Assembly (NCBI RefSeq): GCF_030056575.1
Contig: NZ_JASHHX010000021.1
Coordinates: 1-64,000 of the forward strand
From: Rhodoblastus sp. 17X3
GTDB lineage: Bacteria; Pseudomonadota; Alphaproteobacteria; Rhizobiales; Beijerinckiaceae
Length of the DNA stretch: 64,000 bases
Reading direction: 5' to 3'
The notes beneath the pieces were generated by a model. The model ran no database searches, was not told the DNA's origin, and worked only from the letters and a program-made list of their open reading frames with translations. Positions 17,625 through 26,499 of the stretch are shown piece after piece. The position numbers and the translations under genes are program-made. Position 1 is the first letter of the stretch. Each line of letters begins with the position of its first letter.

Positions 17625-18690
17625 ACGCGCCCTGTTCATTCTCGCCGCATTCCTCGCGCCCGTCATTGAGACAAGCGCGTTCGCGGATGGCTTTGCGGGA
17701 TTGGGAGGCGAAGCCAAGGGATTTGCCGAGGTCGTCGAAGGAACGCCTATCGTTTTCCCGCGCGATTTCGGCCCTCACCCTGCCTTCCGCACGGAATGGT
17801 GGTATCTGACCGCCAATCTCGAAGACGCCGCGGGCGCCTCTTATGGCCTGCAGTGGACGCTCTTTCGTCAGGCCAGCGCGCCGGGAGACGAGCGCCAGGG
17901 ATGGGCGATCCAGAACATCTGGATGGCGCATGCCGCCGTCACAAATGCGAAGGAGCATTTGTTCGCCGAAACCTTCGCTCGCGGCGGCGTCGGGCTGGCC
18001 GGCGTGACCGCCGAGCCCTTCCGGGCCTGGATCGATAATTGGCGTTTTTCGAGCCGTGATGACGCGCCCGGCGCGGGCCTTGCGCGAATGATGGTCGAGG
18101 CCGCTGGCCCGGATTTCCGCTACAAGCTCAATCTCGCCGTCGACAGGCCGCCCGTCCTGCATGGCAAGAATGGCTTCAGCGTCAAGTCGGACGATGGGCG
18201 CGCCTCTTATTATTTCAGTCAGCCGTTCTTCAAAATTGATGGCGTCCTCGTCATTCGCGGGCAGGAGATCAAGGTATCCGGTCTCGCCTGGATGGACCGC
18301 GAATGGAGCAGTCAACCTCTGACGGCGACGCAGAAGGGGTGGGACTGGTTTTCGCTGCATTTCACGAATGGGGAGAAGGTGATGGTCTTCCAGCTTCGGG
18401 ACGAAACGGCCCGCGCCTTTCGCGCCGGGACGTGGATTCACGCTGACGGAACGTCAGAAGCGCTCGACCGCGACGACATTGCGCTCACGCCGCTTTCGCG
18501 AATTCATCTCAACGGCCGAACGCTTCCAGGCCAATGGAAGCTCACGGTGAAAAGTCGCGGCGTCGAAGTCGAGACCACGCCTTTGAACGCCGATAGCTGG
18601 ATGGCGACACGTTTTTCGTACTGGGAAGGACCCATCAGCTTTCGTGGCTCGCACGAGGGAAAAGGCTATTTGGAAATGACCGGTTACTGA
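17614..18690 (+). CDS. Secreted AttH/CrtC-like lipocalin-type protein
   Basis: A 358-residue protein with a signal peptide (about 1-23) and the AttH/carotenoid-hydratase-like double lipocalin fold: FRTEWWYLTANLED near residue 60, GLAWMDREWSSQPL near residue 225, and GTSEALDRDD. Such proteins always follow an ABC ATPase/FtsX permease pair and are thought to bind a lipid-like ligand in the periplasm. This one overlaps the permease gene by 11 bases and so completes the trio. Enzyme activity is possible but not shown by sequence; AttH relatives are not carotenoid enzymes. Confidence 0.82.
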   Translation: MSARRALFILAAFLAPVIETSAFADGFAGLGGEAKGFAEVVEGTPIVFPRDFGPHPAFRTEWWYLTANLEDAAGASYGLQWTLFRQASAPGDERQGWAIQNIWMAHAAVTNAKEHLFAETFARGGVGLAGVTAEPFRAWIDNWRFSSRDDAPGAGLARMMVEAAGPDFRYKLNLAVDRPPVLHGKNGFSVKSDDGRASYYFSQPFFKIDGVLVIRGQEIKVSGLAWMDREWSSQPLTATQKGWDWFSLHFTNGEKVMVFQLRDETARAFRAGTWIHADGTSEALDRDDIALTPLSRIHLNGRTLPGQWKLTVKSRGVEVETTPLNADSWMATRFSYWEGPISFRGSHEGKGYLEMTGY

Positions 18691-18893
18691 CATTTTGATT
18701 GGAAATTGGGGCTTCCCGCCGGAAAGGTTGCGGCTGCCTGCAGGCGCATCAGGATGCCTGAATCCACGTTCTTTGGCGCCCCCGAAGGGCGCAGGGCCAA
18801 ATGGACGTGCGCCGCAGGACGATCTTTTTGCGCGTGAATGACGTAACAGGGCTGGTTGTTGAGGCGAAATGACCCGTAGGGAGGGTCGAGGCG

Positions 18894-20081
18894 ATGGAAA
18901 CGCGTCATTTCAATTCCGACGAAATCCAGCCGAGGAATGTCAGGGCGCAATGCGGTCAGATTGTTCTTGTGTTTCAAGGTGGCGGCGCACTCGGCACCTA
19001 TCAGGCGGGCGTCTACCAGGCGTTGCATGAGGCAGGGATCGAGCCGGACTGGATCATCGGCACATCGATCGGCGCCATCAGCGCGGCTTTGCTGGCGGGC
19101 GCCAAGCCCGACGACCGACCCGGCAGATTGCACGAATTCTGGCGGCGAGTTCAGCGCGCCGAGTTCGCGCCGGTGGCGCCGGCCACCGGTTTTGCCGCCA
19201 ATTGGTTGGCCAATATATCGACCGTTTTCGGCGGATTGCCGAACTTCTTCGCGCCCTGCCCAGGCGCCTTTCTCAATCCGCTGTTTCCTCTCGGGTCTGA
19301 GAACGCAGGTTATTATACGACGTCCGCGTTGAAATCCACCTTGGGCGAGAACTCGTGGATCTCGCCCAGCTCAATAGCGGAGCGCCCAGAATTACCGTCG
19401 GGGCCGCGAATGTGAAGACCGGAAAAATGCATTATTTCGACAGCCGGTCCAATCGGATCGAAATTTGCCATGTCATGGCTTCCGGCGCGCTTCCACCCGC
19501 CTTTCCGGCTGTGCGCGTCGGCGAGGACCTCTATTGGGACGGCGGCATATTGTCCAATACGCCCATCGAGGCGGTATTCGACGACAATCCGCGGCGCATC
19601 TCCCTGGTGATTTCGGTACAGATGTGGCAACCGCGCGGTCCCGAACCCAGCTCGATTTGGGACGTGATGAGCCGGCACAAGGACGTCCAAGACGCCAGCC
19701 GCACCGACGCGCAGATCTTGCGCCAGAAACAGATCCATCTGCTCCGGCATATCATCAGGGATTTGGCGGTCCTGGTGCCGGAGGACGTCCGAAACACGCC
19801 CCAAGTCAAGGAGATGGCGGCTTATGGCTGCACGACGCGCATGCATGTCGTGCGGTTGCTCGCGCCGACAAAGCGTCTTGCTCGACGATCACGCGTTCGA
19901 CTTCCTACCGGGCGCATCCATTCACACCGAAAGCTCAAGGAAATACGATCATGTCGGCTTTCAGGATCTGGCGATGGAAAGCGGCTCGCGCATCGCGCAT
20001 GTCTGGCAGGACGCAAACGGCTGGTTCGCGGTTTTTGGCCTTCAATCGGATGGACTCGACGCCAACGCCGACCGCGTTTGA
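18894..20081 (+). pseudogene. Patatin-like phospholipase, broken by two frameshifts
   Basis: The N-terminal part has the oxyanion glycine box FQGGGALGTYQAGV and the nucleophile motif GTSIGAIS. About 19345 the frame changes: ...ALKSTLGE continues as LVDLAQLNSGAPRITVGAAN in another frame, which holds the catalytic Asp motif WDGGILSNTP. A second shift near 19865 is needed to read on from RLLAP into DDHAFDFLPGA and to the stop at 20081. Without the shifts it would be a normal patatin-domain lipid acyl hydrolase of about 395 residues. Either a recent pseudogene or sequencing errors; the catalytic residues themselves are intact. Confidence 0.75.
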
Positions 20082-21063
20082 AGGAAGCGCTACGCGGGGC
20101 GATCGTTCGTGGTGTCATTTGTTGCTTGTGGTGGTCGCAACATTTCTGGTCTTCGCCTCATCCAATGCGGCCCGCGCGCAGGAGAGCGAGCACAATGCAT
20201 CTGCGCCTTCCCTCGAACTGGTGACGCTCGGCTCAGGAGGGCCCGGCGCCTTGGGTCGCGCGGGGGCGAGCCATCTGATCCTGATCCACGGCGAACCGCG
20301 GATTCTCGTCGACGCCGGCCCGGGATCCTTTGTCCGGCTGGGCGAAAGCAAATTGTCGCTGGACAAGATTGATATCGTGCTTTTGACCCATCTGCACTCC
20401 GATCATGTGAGCGAACTGCCGGGCATGATCAAGGCGCGCGCCGTTGCTTTGCACAGGCCGATCCGCTTCAGAGTTTTCGGCCCCGAGGGCTCGGGAAAAC
20501 AGGGCCAAATCACCTATTTTCCATCGACGCGCCGCTTCATGGATTTGATGTTCGGCCGAGAAGGCGCTTTCGCCTATCTGCCGGACTTTGCCGGGCGGAT
20601 CACGTTCGAAACCGTCGATCTCCCGGCGCGGACCGGCGCGCAGGATAAGCCGCAAGTGATTTTTGACGAACAGGGACTGACGATCCGCGCGATCCCTGGA
20701 CACCATGGCGACGCGCCGGCCGTGGCCTACCGGATCGACTATGGCGGGAAGCAGATCGTGTTCAGCGGCGACATGGATGAGAAGGGGCTCGACAATTTGC
20801 GCAAATTAGCCAGCGGCGCTTCGCTCCTCGTCTTCAACAGCGCGGTGCTCGATCCGCCGAAAGCGCCGCCGATTCTTTATTCGTTTCATTCGCCGCCCGG
20901 CGCCATAGGACGCGTCGCCGCGGAGGCCAAGGTTTCGGCGGTTTTGTTGGCGCATCTTTCTCCGGCGACCGAGCAAAATCGGCAGGAAGTGGAAGATTCA
21001 ATCCACGCATCCTATTCGGGGCCTGTGAGCTTCGCCGAAGACAAGCTTCTCACGCGGCCATGA
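20050..21063 (+). CDS. Secreted MBL-fold metallohydrolase
   Basis: A 337-residue metallo-beta-lactamase-fold protein with a signal peptide (hydrophobic core LLLVVVATFLVF, cleavage near ARAQ). The zinc motif is THLHSDH, with later ligands GHHGDAP and FSGDMD and a final AHLSP. The layout is that of the RNase Z/PqqB-like branch, but with a signal peptide it acts in the periplasm, probably on small esters or phosphodiesters. I start at the ATG at 20050, which overlaps the end of the broken patatin frame by 32 bases. Substrate unknown. Confidence 0.85.
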   Translation: MDSTPTPTAFEGSATRGDRSWCHLLLVVVATFLVFASSNAARAQESEHNASAPSLELVTLGSGGPGALGRAGASHLILIHGEPRILVDAGPGSFVRLGESKLSLDKIDIVLLTHLHSDHVSELPGMIKARAVALHRPIRFRVFGPEGSGKQGQITYFPSTRRFMDLMFGREGAFAYLPDFAGRITFETVDLPARTGAQDKPQVIFDEQGLTIRAIPGHHGDAPAVAYRIDYGGKQIVFSGDMDEKGLDNLRKLASGASLLVFNSAVLDPPKAPPILYSFHSPPGAIGRVAAEAKVSAVLLAHLSPATEQNRQEVEDSIHASYSGPVSFAEDKLLTRP

Positions 21064-21251
21064 CCGTTCCGGACAGGATCTGACGTTGCCCCACGTCTTG
21101 TCCAGCTCTGAGCTTGCATTGACGGTTGGTCTTCGCCGTTGAGGAGCGGTGAATGTTGCGGGCCGGCGCGAAGCCGTCGGCCTTGCATAGCGCCGCCCCC
21201 CGTGCCGAAACCGTGTTCCTGAGGCGCAAACCGCGCGTGACCCGGGGCGCT

Positions 21252-22814
21252 TCACTGCGGAGGGGTCGTTAGCAAAGTTGCGTTGTCGGCGCTCAACGTC
21301 TTTTCCGCCCCCAAACTCGCGTTGCGGGCTGCGAGCGCGTTCGAATCCGCGGGATCGTCTGTCGAATAGAGTTCGCTTAGCGGACGCGAAACGCCGTCAG
21401 GTCCGACGATACGCACATGGAAGCGCTTGAGCCGCCGCGGATGCGGCACGCCGCAACTGTGGGCGATCACCTCCACGTCATGCCGCATGTTGCGGCAATA
21501 ATTCGCCACGCGGACCGCCTTGTCAGCGGGATCGAGTCCTTTCTGCAATCTCTTGTCATGCGTTGTTATGCCGGTCGGACAAGTGATCTTGTTGCATTTA
21601 AGGGATTGGATGCAGCCGAGCGCGAACATGAAGCCGCGCGCCGAGTTGACGAAAGTCGCGCCTGCGCAGAGCGCCCACGTGACCTCGGCGGGCGTCGTGA
21701 GCTTGCCCGAGGCGATAATCGGGATGCGTTCGGCCAAACCATGTTTCTTGATGATGTCGCGCACCAGCGGCAGCGATTCCCGAATGGATCGCCCGACATT
21801 GTCCATCAGCGCCAAAGGCGCGGCGCCGGTTCCCCCGTCGCCGGAATCCAGCGTGAAGAAATCCGGCCCGACGCCGCGCTTATGAATACGGACCATCAGG
21901 TCGTCGAGCCAGCCATAAGCCCCCACGACGGCCTTGACGCCCACCGGCTTGAGGGTGATCGTCTTGATCCGCTCGATGAAGTCGAGCAGCTGCTCGTTAT
22001 TGTTGATTTCAGGGTGGCGATTGGGACTGATCGAATCCTGGCCGACAGGAATTCCTCTGATCGCCGCGATTTCCTGCGTGACCTTGACGCCGGGGAGAAT
22101 GCCGCCCTTGCCGGGCTTGGCGCCTTGCGAAAGCTTGATCTCGAACATTTTGACCTGCGGAATCGCCGCAAGTTCGCGCAATTTATCCTCGTTCAAACTG
22201 CCATCGTCGTTACGCACGCCATATTTGGCCGTGCCGATCTGGAAGACAATGTCCGCCCCTCCCGCGAGATGATGAGGAGAAAGGCCGCCCTCGCCGGTGT
22301 CGAGCCAGCAGCCCGCCATTTTGGCGCCCTTGGACAGGGCGAGCACCGCCGGGGCGGACAAGGCGCCAAAACTCATCGCGGAAATATTGAAAAACGATTG
22401 AGCCTCATAAGGGTTTGGAGAATCCGGCCCGATGACGAAATGCGGCGTGGGTTCGATGTCCTTTTCGAGCGTCGGATAGGGGCAGTTCACAAAAATCGCA
22501 GTGCCTGGCTCCTTAATATATTTGGTTGAGCCGAAGGCTACGGTGGAGTTGTTGTTCTTGGAGGCTCTTTCGATCCAACCGCGTTCGGCGCGGTTGAAGG
22601 GAAGCTCCTCGCGGTCCATCGCAAAAAAATATTGCCGGAAAAATTCGCCCAGAGCGCTGAGGACATATCGCATGTGCCCGATGAGCGGATAGTTCCGCAC
22701 GATGGCGTCGCGGCTTTGCATCCGGTCGAGCCAAAATACGCCCAAGGCGATCAGCACACAGCAGAAAAAGGCGAACACAAACACGGCCGACAGGAAATCG
22801 AGCGTTCTCATCAC
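21252..22814 (-). CDS. Membrane-anchored FMN-binding glutamate synthase-like protein
   Basis: A 520-residue protein with one or two N-terminal membrane segments (residues 5-28) and then the FMN/Fe-S synthase domain of glutamate synthase large subunits: SAMSFGALSAPAVLALSKGA, GEGGLSPHH, KLSQGAKPGKGGILPG and SGDGGTGAAPLALMDNVG, with Cys residues GCIQSLKCNKITCPTGI for the 3Fe-4S cluster. It lacks the amidotransferase and GXGXG parts, as in the stand-alone FMN-binding family. It faces a LysR regulator across a 225-base gap. The true reaction is uncertain; these proteins are often annotated as glutamate synthase without proof. Confidence 0.85.
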   Translation of the reverse strand: MMRTLDFLSAVFVFAFFCCVLIALGVFWLDRMQSRDAIVRNYPLIGHMRYVLSALGEFFRQYFFAMDREELPFNRAERGWIERASKNNNSTVAFGSTKYIKEPGTAIFVNCPYPTLEKDIEPTPHFVIGPDSPNPYEAQSFFNISAMSFGALSAPAVLALSKGAKMAGCWLDTGEGGLSPHHLAGGADIVFQIGTAKYGVRNDDGSLNEDKLRELAAIPQVKMFEIKLSQGAKPGKGGILPGVKVTQEIAAIRGIPVGQDSISPNRHPEINNNEQLLDFIERIKTITLKPVGVKAVVGAYGWLDDLMVRIHKRGVGPDFFTLDSGDGGTGAAPLALMDNVGRSIRESLPLVRDIIKKHGLAERIPIIASGKLTTPAEVTWALCAGATFVNSARGFMFALGCIQSLKCNKITCPTGITTHDKRLQKGLDPADKAVRVANYCRNMRHDVEVIAHSCGVPHPRRLKRFHVRIVGPDGVSRPLSELYSTDDPADSNALAARNASLGAEKTLSADNATLLTTPPQ

Positions 22815-22998
22815 CGATGACGCAATGAATGTCGTGAGCGGACGACCCTTTCGACATTCGAGCCGGGGACGATCATTTGTTCGGTTCGCGGCAATTGTTG
22901 GAACGCCGCCCCGCCGGCATACGCAATCGGAACCCGGTTTCGTTCATCCCTGTTCGCCCGCAAGACGGAGGATGTTACAAATGATGGTGGGAATACGT

Positions 22999-23015
22999 AT
23001 TCGGGTCGACCGAAT
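22999..23015. promoter_or_regulatory. Candidate LysR operator
   Basis: ATTCGGGTCGACCGAAT: arms ATTCG/CGAAT with a T-N11-A spacing, 25 bases before the lysR start in the divergent gap. Fits an autoregulatory LysR site; not proven. Confidence 0.4.
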
Positions 23016-23039
23016 GACAGAGCGTTTGAGGAGCGGCCT

Positions 23040-24035
23040 ATGGAAATGCACCAGATCCGTTATTTCCTCGCGGTTGCGGACGAGCTTAACTTCACGCGTG
23101 CGGCGGACAAGTGCCATGTGGCGCAACCGTCACTGACGCGCGCCGTAAAACTACTGGAGGAAGAATTGGGCGGCGCTCTTTTCCACCGCGAGCGCGCCAA
23201 CACGCATTTGACGGAACTTGGCCGATCCGTGCGACCGCATCTCCAGGACGCGCTGGTCCAATCGGACGCCGCCAAGCATATCGCTCATAATTTCAAGACC
23301 CTGAAGAAATTGAACCTCAAGCTCGGCGTCATGTGCACGATCGCGCCGGCGGAGCTGGTCGGTCTGATCGGCGCCGTCCAGACCCGCCATCCTGGCGTCG
23401 AGGTGGAGATGGTCGACGCGAGCGCGCGCGAATTGAACGACAAGCTCCTGGACGGCGAAATCGATGTCGCGATTTACTGCCTGCCCACTGACGAAGTTTC
23501 GGACAAGCTTCTGCTGCGGCCGCTGTTTTGCGAACGGATGATGATCGTCCTGCATCCCGCGCACAGGCTCGCAATGCGAAACGCCATTCGTGTCGCCGAT
23601 TTGGACGGAGAGCGTTACGTCAATCGCGCGAGATGCGAGTTCAGAGGCTATGTCGGCGCGTTCTTCAAGGAACAGGGCGTCAATTGCGAGGTCGTGTTCC
23701 GTAGCGAACGCGACGACTGGGTCTTGGCCATGATCGCATCCGGCCAGGGATTTGGCTTCATGCCCGAGAACTGCGTCTCAAACGCCAGCGTGGTGACCCG
23801 TCCGCTGATCGATCCGGAAATATGGCGCGAGGTCAACCTCGTGACCGTACGAGGCCGCCCGCACTCGCCCGCAGTAGCGGCGCTCGTCAAGGAGGCGACG
23901 CGGATCGGCTGGAAAGGCGATCCGACGCTGCCGGCGAACGCGCCGCCGGACTCGGCGGTGGTGATTGGGCGCGCCGCGCCGATGTCGGCGCCGCGTCCGG
24001 ACCGTGGACTGGAAACGGCATCCAAGCCAAGTTGA
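23040..24035 (+). CDS. LysR-family transcriptional regulator
   Basis: A 331-residue LysR regulator: N-terminal winged helix (EMHQIRYFLAVADELNFTRA, then CHVAQPSLTRAVKLLEEELG), a linker helix, and a periplasmic-binding-like effector domain from about residue 90. GAGGAG sits six bases before the ATG. Family members of this N-terminal type often answer to oxidative or metabolic signals. It is divergent from the glutamate synthase-like gene, its most probable target. The last 35 residues are a Pro/Ala-rich extension beyond the usual family end. Confidence 0.88.
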   Translation: MEMHQIRYFLAVADELNFTRAADKCHVAQPSLTRAVKLLEEELGGALFHRERANTHLTELGRSVRPHLQDALVQSDAAKHIAHNFKTLKKLNLKLGVMCTIAPAELVGLIGAVQTRHPGVEVEMVDASARELNDKLLDGEIDVAIYCLPTDEVSDKLLLRPLFCERMMIVLHPAHRLAMRNAIRVADLDGERYVNRARCEFRGYVGAFFKEQGVNCEVVFRSERDDWVLAMIASGQGFGFMPENCVSNASVVTRPLIDPEIWREVNLVTVRGRPHSPAVAALVKEATRIGWKGDPTLPANAPPDSAVVIGRAAPMSAPRPDRGLETASKPS

Positions 24036-24113
24036 AGCGCATCATCGCTTCGCCGACGAGGGCCCCACGGCGTCAATCCAGTTCGCCGCAGAAACCCTCG
24101 CATGCGCCGCGCG

Positions 24114-24323
24114 TCAGCGGACGGGGCAAAATCCAAAAACCCGTTGCCCGTCGCAATCATTGGAAACGCCGCCAGCCTGATAAAGGCCCTGAAAGCTGGT
24201 CGCGGGCATATGACTCACGATCCTGGCGCCGGCGCGGTGGTGACGATGAACGGTGTCGGCGTTGGCTCCGTTCGAAGCAAGCCCGGCGACGGCAAGCGTG
24301 ACGATGGCGAACAATGTTTTCAT
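24114..24323 (-). CDS. Small secreted hypothetical protein
   Basis: A 69-residue frame starting MKTLFAIVTLAVAGLASNGA, a convincing signal peptide cleaved near ANA, followed by a short His/Arg-rich mature part with two Cys (NDCDGQRVFGFCPVR). The Cys pair could form a disulfide. No family recognised. The ribosome site is weak (CGGAAC). It lies alone, convergent to lysR. Confidence 0.5.
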   Translation of the reverse strand: MKTLFAIVTLAVAGLASNGANADTVHRHHRAGARIVSHMPATSFQGLYQAGGVSNDCDGQRVFGFCPVR

Positions 24324-24776
24324 GTTCCGATCTTTCTATGGTTCCGCAGTGGGACAATTCCCTTCTGCACGAGCGATTTGGCCATAGGGATCGACGAAAT
24401 TGAAATATCCGCTGACGATAGGTTCGATAGCCGGCGGCTATCCTTCTGAAGCCGGCCGTTCGCTCGATAGCACGCTGCAAAACCAAATCATGGCGGAATG
24501 AAGCGCTTTGGCGCGACTTTCGCGTCGGGGCGAATTGGCCATTGCCGAAATCGGGGATTCGAGAGGCGATGGAAATCTCCGCACCCTCCAAAATCACAAA
24601 AAGCACTGCAATTTCTGTGTCTTATAATTGTTTTGCCTGCTGCCAATATCGGATAGCAGTGTCGTAATTGCATATCTACTCTGCGCTCTTGGCATTGCTT
24701 CCTTGCCGTCATCGGACTCCGCGCGTCAGAACTCGTTGGCGAAAGCCAGTTCCAGCGCGGGGTGGCGAGGACTCTA
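24324..24776. other. Intergenic stretch with no recognised gene
   Basis: Between the small secreted protein and the hairpin cluster in front of the ethanolamine permease gene I see no frame with coding character. A TTATAATT sequence near 24623 could be a -10 element, but no matching -35 is evident. No cobalamin-riboswitch consensus was seen. Confidence 0.4.
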
Positions 24777-24779
24777 CCT

Positions 24780-24917
24780 CTCGCCTTCGCTGTAGTGCGG
24801 CGAGGCCGACGTTAAACGCGAAATGGAGTCCGTCCGCCCACGGACGCCAACCGAACATTCCTCGTTCGGTGTCTGAAGCCATCCACCCCTCACCCTCCCA
24901 AGAGGCGGTGGATGGCT
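24780..24917 (+). promoter_or_regulatory. Row of four hairpins in the leader of the ethanolamine genes
   Basis: Four inverted repeats follow each other: CTCGCC/GGCGAG (24780-24785 and 24799-24804), GTCCGT/ACGGAC (24828-24833 and 24840-24845), CCGAAC/GTTCGG (24851-24856 and 24864-24869) and AGCCATCCACC/GGTGGATGGCT (24877-24887 and 24907-24917). All arms are perfect. The last ends 99 bases before the permease start. No T-run follows, so this is not a simple terminator. It may be a structured 5' leader. Confidence 0.4.
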
Positions 24918-25016
24918 CTTTCAAGGCAACCCCTCGTGCGCGTCGACCAAGGCGCGAAAATAAACGGCGCAGCCGAAAAAACGAAAGAAATCGAAGCTCA
25001 GGAAGGAATAAAGCCT

Positions 25017-26474
25017 ATGTCAACGTTTGAACCAGGACACCACCACGGGGTCGTCACCCATCACGAATTGAAACAATCGCTCAGCACGCTCCAGCTCTGG
25101 GGCATCGCCGTCGGCCTCGTCATTTCTGGCGAATATTTCGGCTGGAGCTATGGCTGGGCCTCGGCGGGCACGCTGGGCTTCCTCATCACCTCCGTGTTCA
25201 TCGCCTTGATGTACACGACCTTTATCTTCAGCTTCACCGAACTCACAACTTCGATCCCTCACGCGGGCGGCCCCTTCGCCTATGCCCGCCACGCCTTCGG
25301 CGATTTCGGCGGCTTTGTCGCCGGCATCGCGACCCTGATCGAATTCGTCTTCGCGCCGCCAGCCATCGCTCTGGCCATCGGCGCCTATCTCAATGTCCAA
25401 TATCCCACGCTCGATCCCAAGCTCGCGGCGGCGGGGGCCTATCTCGTCTTCATGACGATGAACATTGTCGGCGTGCAGATCGCGGCGACCTTCGAGCTTT
25501 TCGTGACCATTCTGGCCATTATCGAATTGCTCGTGTTCATGGGCGTGGTGGCGCCGGGCTTCTCGATCGCCAATTTCGTCAAGGGCGGCTGGTCGGGCCA
25601 GGATGCGTTTTCTTCGGCTGCGCTTCCCGGCATCTTTGCCGCGATCCCCTTCGCAATCTGGTTCTTCCTCGCCATTGAAGGCGTCGCCATGGCGGCGGAA
25701 GAGGCGAAAGATCCGAGGCGCTCGATCCCGATCGCCTATATCGCCGGCATTCTGACACTTGTCGTTCTCGCCATTGGCGTGATGCTGTTCGCCGGCGCCG
25801 CGGGCGACTGGACCCAGCTCGCCAACATCAACGATCCGTTGCCGAAGGCGATGAAATTCATCGTCGGCGACAACAGCAACTGGTTGCACATGCTGGTCTG
25901 GATCGGTCTGTTCGGCCTGATTGCCTCGTTCCACGGCATCATCATGGGCTATTCGCGCCAGATCTTCGCCTTGGCCCGCGCCGGCTACATGCCGCCGTTC
26001 CTGGCGAAGGTGCACCCGCGTTTCAAGACCCCGCACCGCGCGATCATCGCGGGCGGCCTGGTCGGCCTCGCGGCGATCTTCAGCGACGAGATCGGCAGCT
26101 TCGGCGGCCAGTCTCTGACCGCCAATATCGTCACCATGTCGGTTCTGGGCGCCATCGTGATGTATATCGTCAGCATGCTGGCGCTGTTCACGCTGCGCAA
26201 GCGCGAGCCGAACATGGAGCGGCCCTACAAGACGCCGTTCTATCCGATCTTCCCGGCCATCGCGCTCGGCTGCGCGCTGATCTCGCTCGTCGCCATGGTC
26301 TATTACAACCTTCTGGTGACTGGCGTCTTCCTCGTCATGGTCGCGATCGCCTATATCTACTTCCTGACGACGCGCCGTCGTCGCGAACAGGCGCCGCTCG
26401 ACACGATGATCGAGTCGCCGGAAGAACTGGCTGTGGACGTGAACGCGGGCGCGGCTCTGTCCGCAACGAAGTAA
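25017..26474 (+). CDS. eat: Ethanolamine permease (APC family)
   Basis: A 485-residue amino acid/polyamine/organocation permease with 12 membrane helices. The N-terminus LWGIAVGLVISGEYFGWSYG and the IWFFLAIEGVAMAAEEAKDP stretch are characteristic of ethanolamine permeases. Start at MSTFEPGHHHG with AAGGAA upstream; the frame is open 35 codons further up but without similarity. It brings ethanolamine into the cell for the EutBC enzyme encoded 25 bases downstream. Gene order permease-eutB-eutC is that of microcompartment-free systems. Confidence 0.92.
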   Translation: MSTFEPGHHHGVVTHHELKQSLSTLQLWGIAVGLVISGEYFGWSYGWASAGTLGFLITSVFIALMYTTFIFSFTELTTSIPHAGGPFAYARHAFGDFGGFVAGIATLIEFVFAPPAIALAIGAYLNVQYPTLDPKLAAAGAYLVFMTMNIVGVQIAATFELFVTILAIIELLVFMGVVAPGFSIANFVKGGWSGQDAFSSAALPGIFAAIPFAIWFFLAIEGVAMAAEEAKDPRRSIPIAYIAGILTLVVLAIGVMLFAGAAGDWTQLANINDPLPKAMKFIVGDNSNWLHMLVWIGLFGLIASFHGIIMGYSRQIFALARAGYMPPFLAKVHPRFKTPHRAIIAGGLVGLAAIFSDEIGSFGGQSLTANIVTMSVLGAIVMYIVSMLALFTLRKREPNMERPYKTPFYPIFPAIALGCALISLVAMVYYNLLVTGVFLVMVAIAYIYFLTTRRRREQAPLDTMIESPEELAVDVNAGAALSATK

Positions 26475-26499
26475 GCGTCGAACGGGAGCAGGATCGAGC

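Noticed and set aside
18758-18786. GC-rich hairpin after the AttH-like gene as a terminator
   Set aside because: No T-run on either strand after the stem.
18684-19133. Minus-strand frame overlapping the patatin start (…NNQPCYVIHAQKDRPAAHVH…)
   Set aside because: No family recognised and most of it is opposite the patatin coding region; left out as a likely shadow.
24324-25016. Cobalamin riboswitch before the ethanolamine genes
   Set aside because: No B12-box-like consensus was found by eye; the hairpins present do not fit the known fold.
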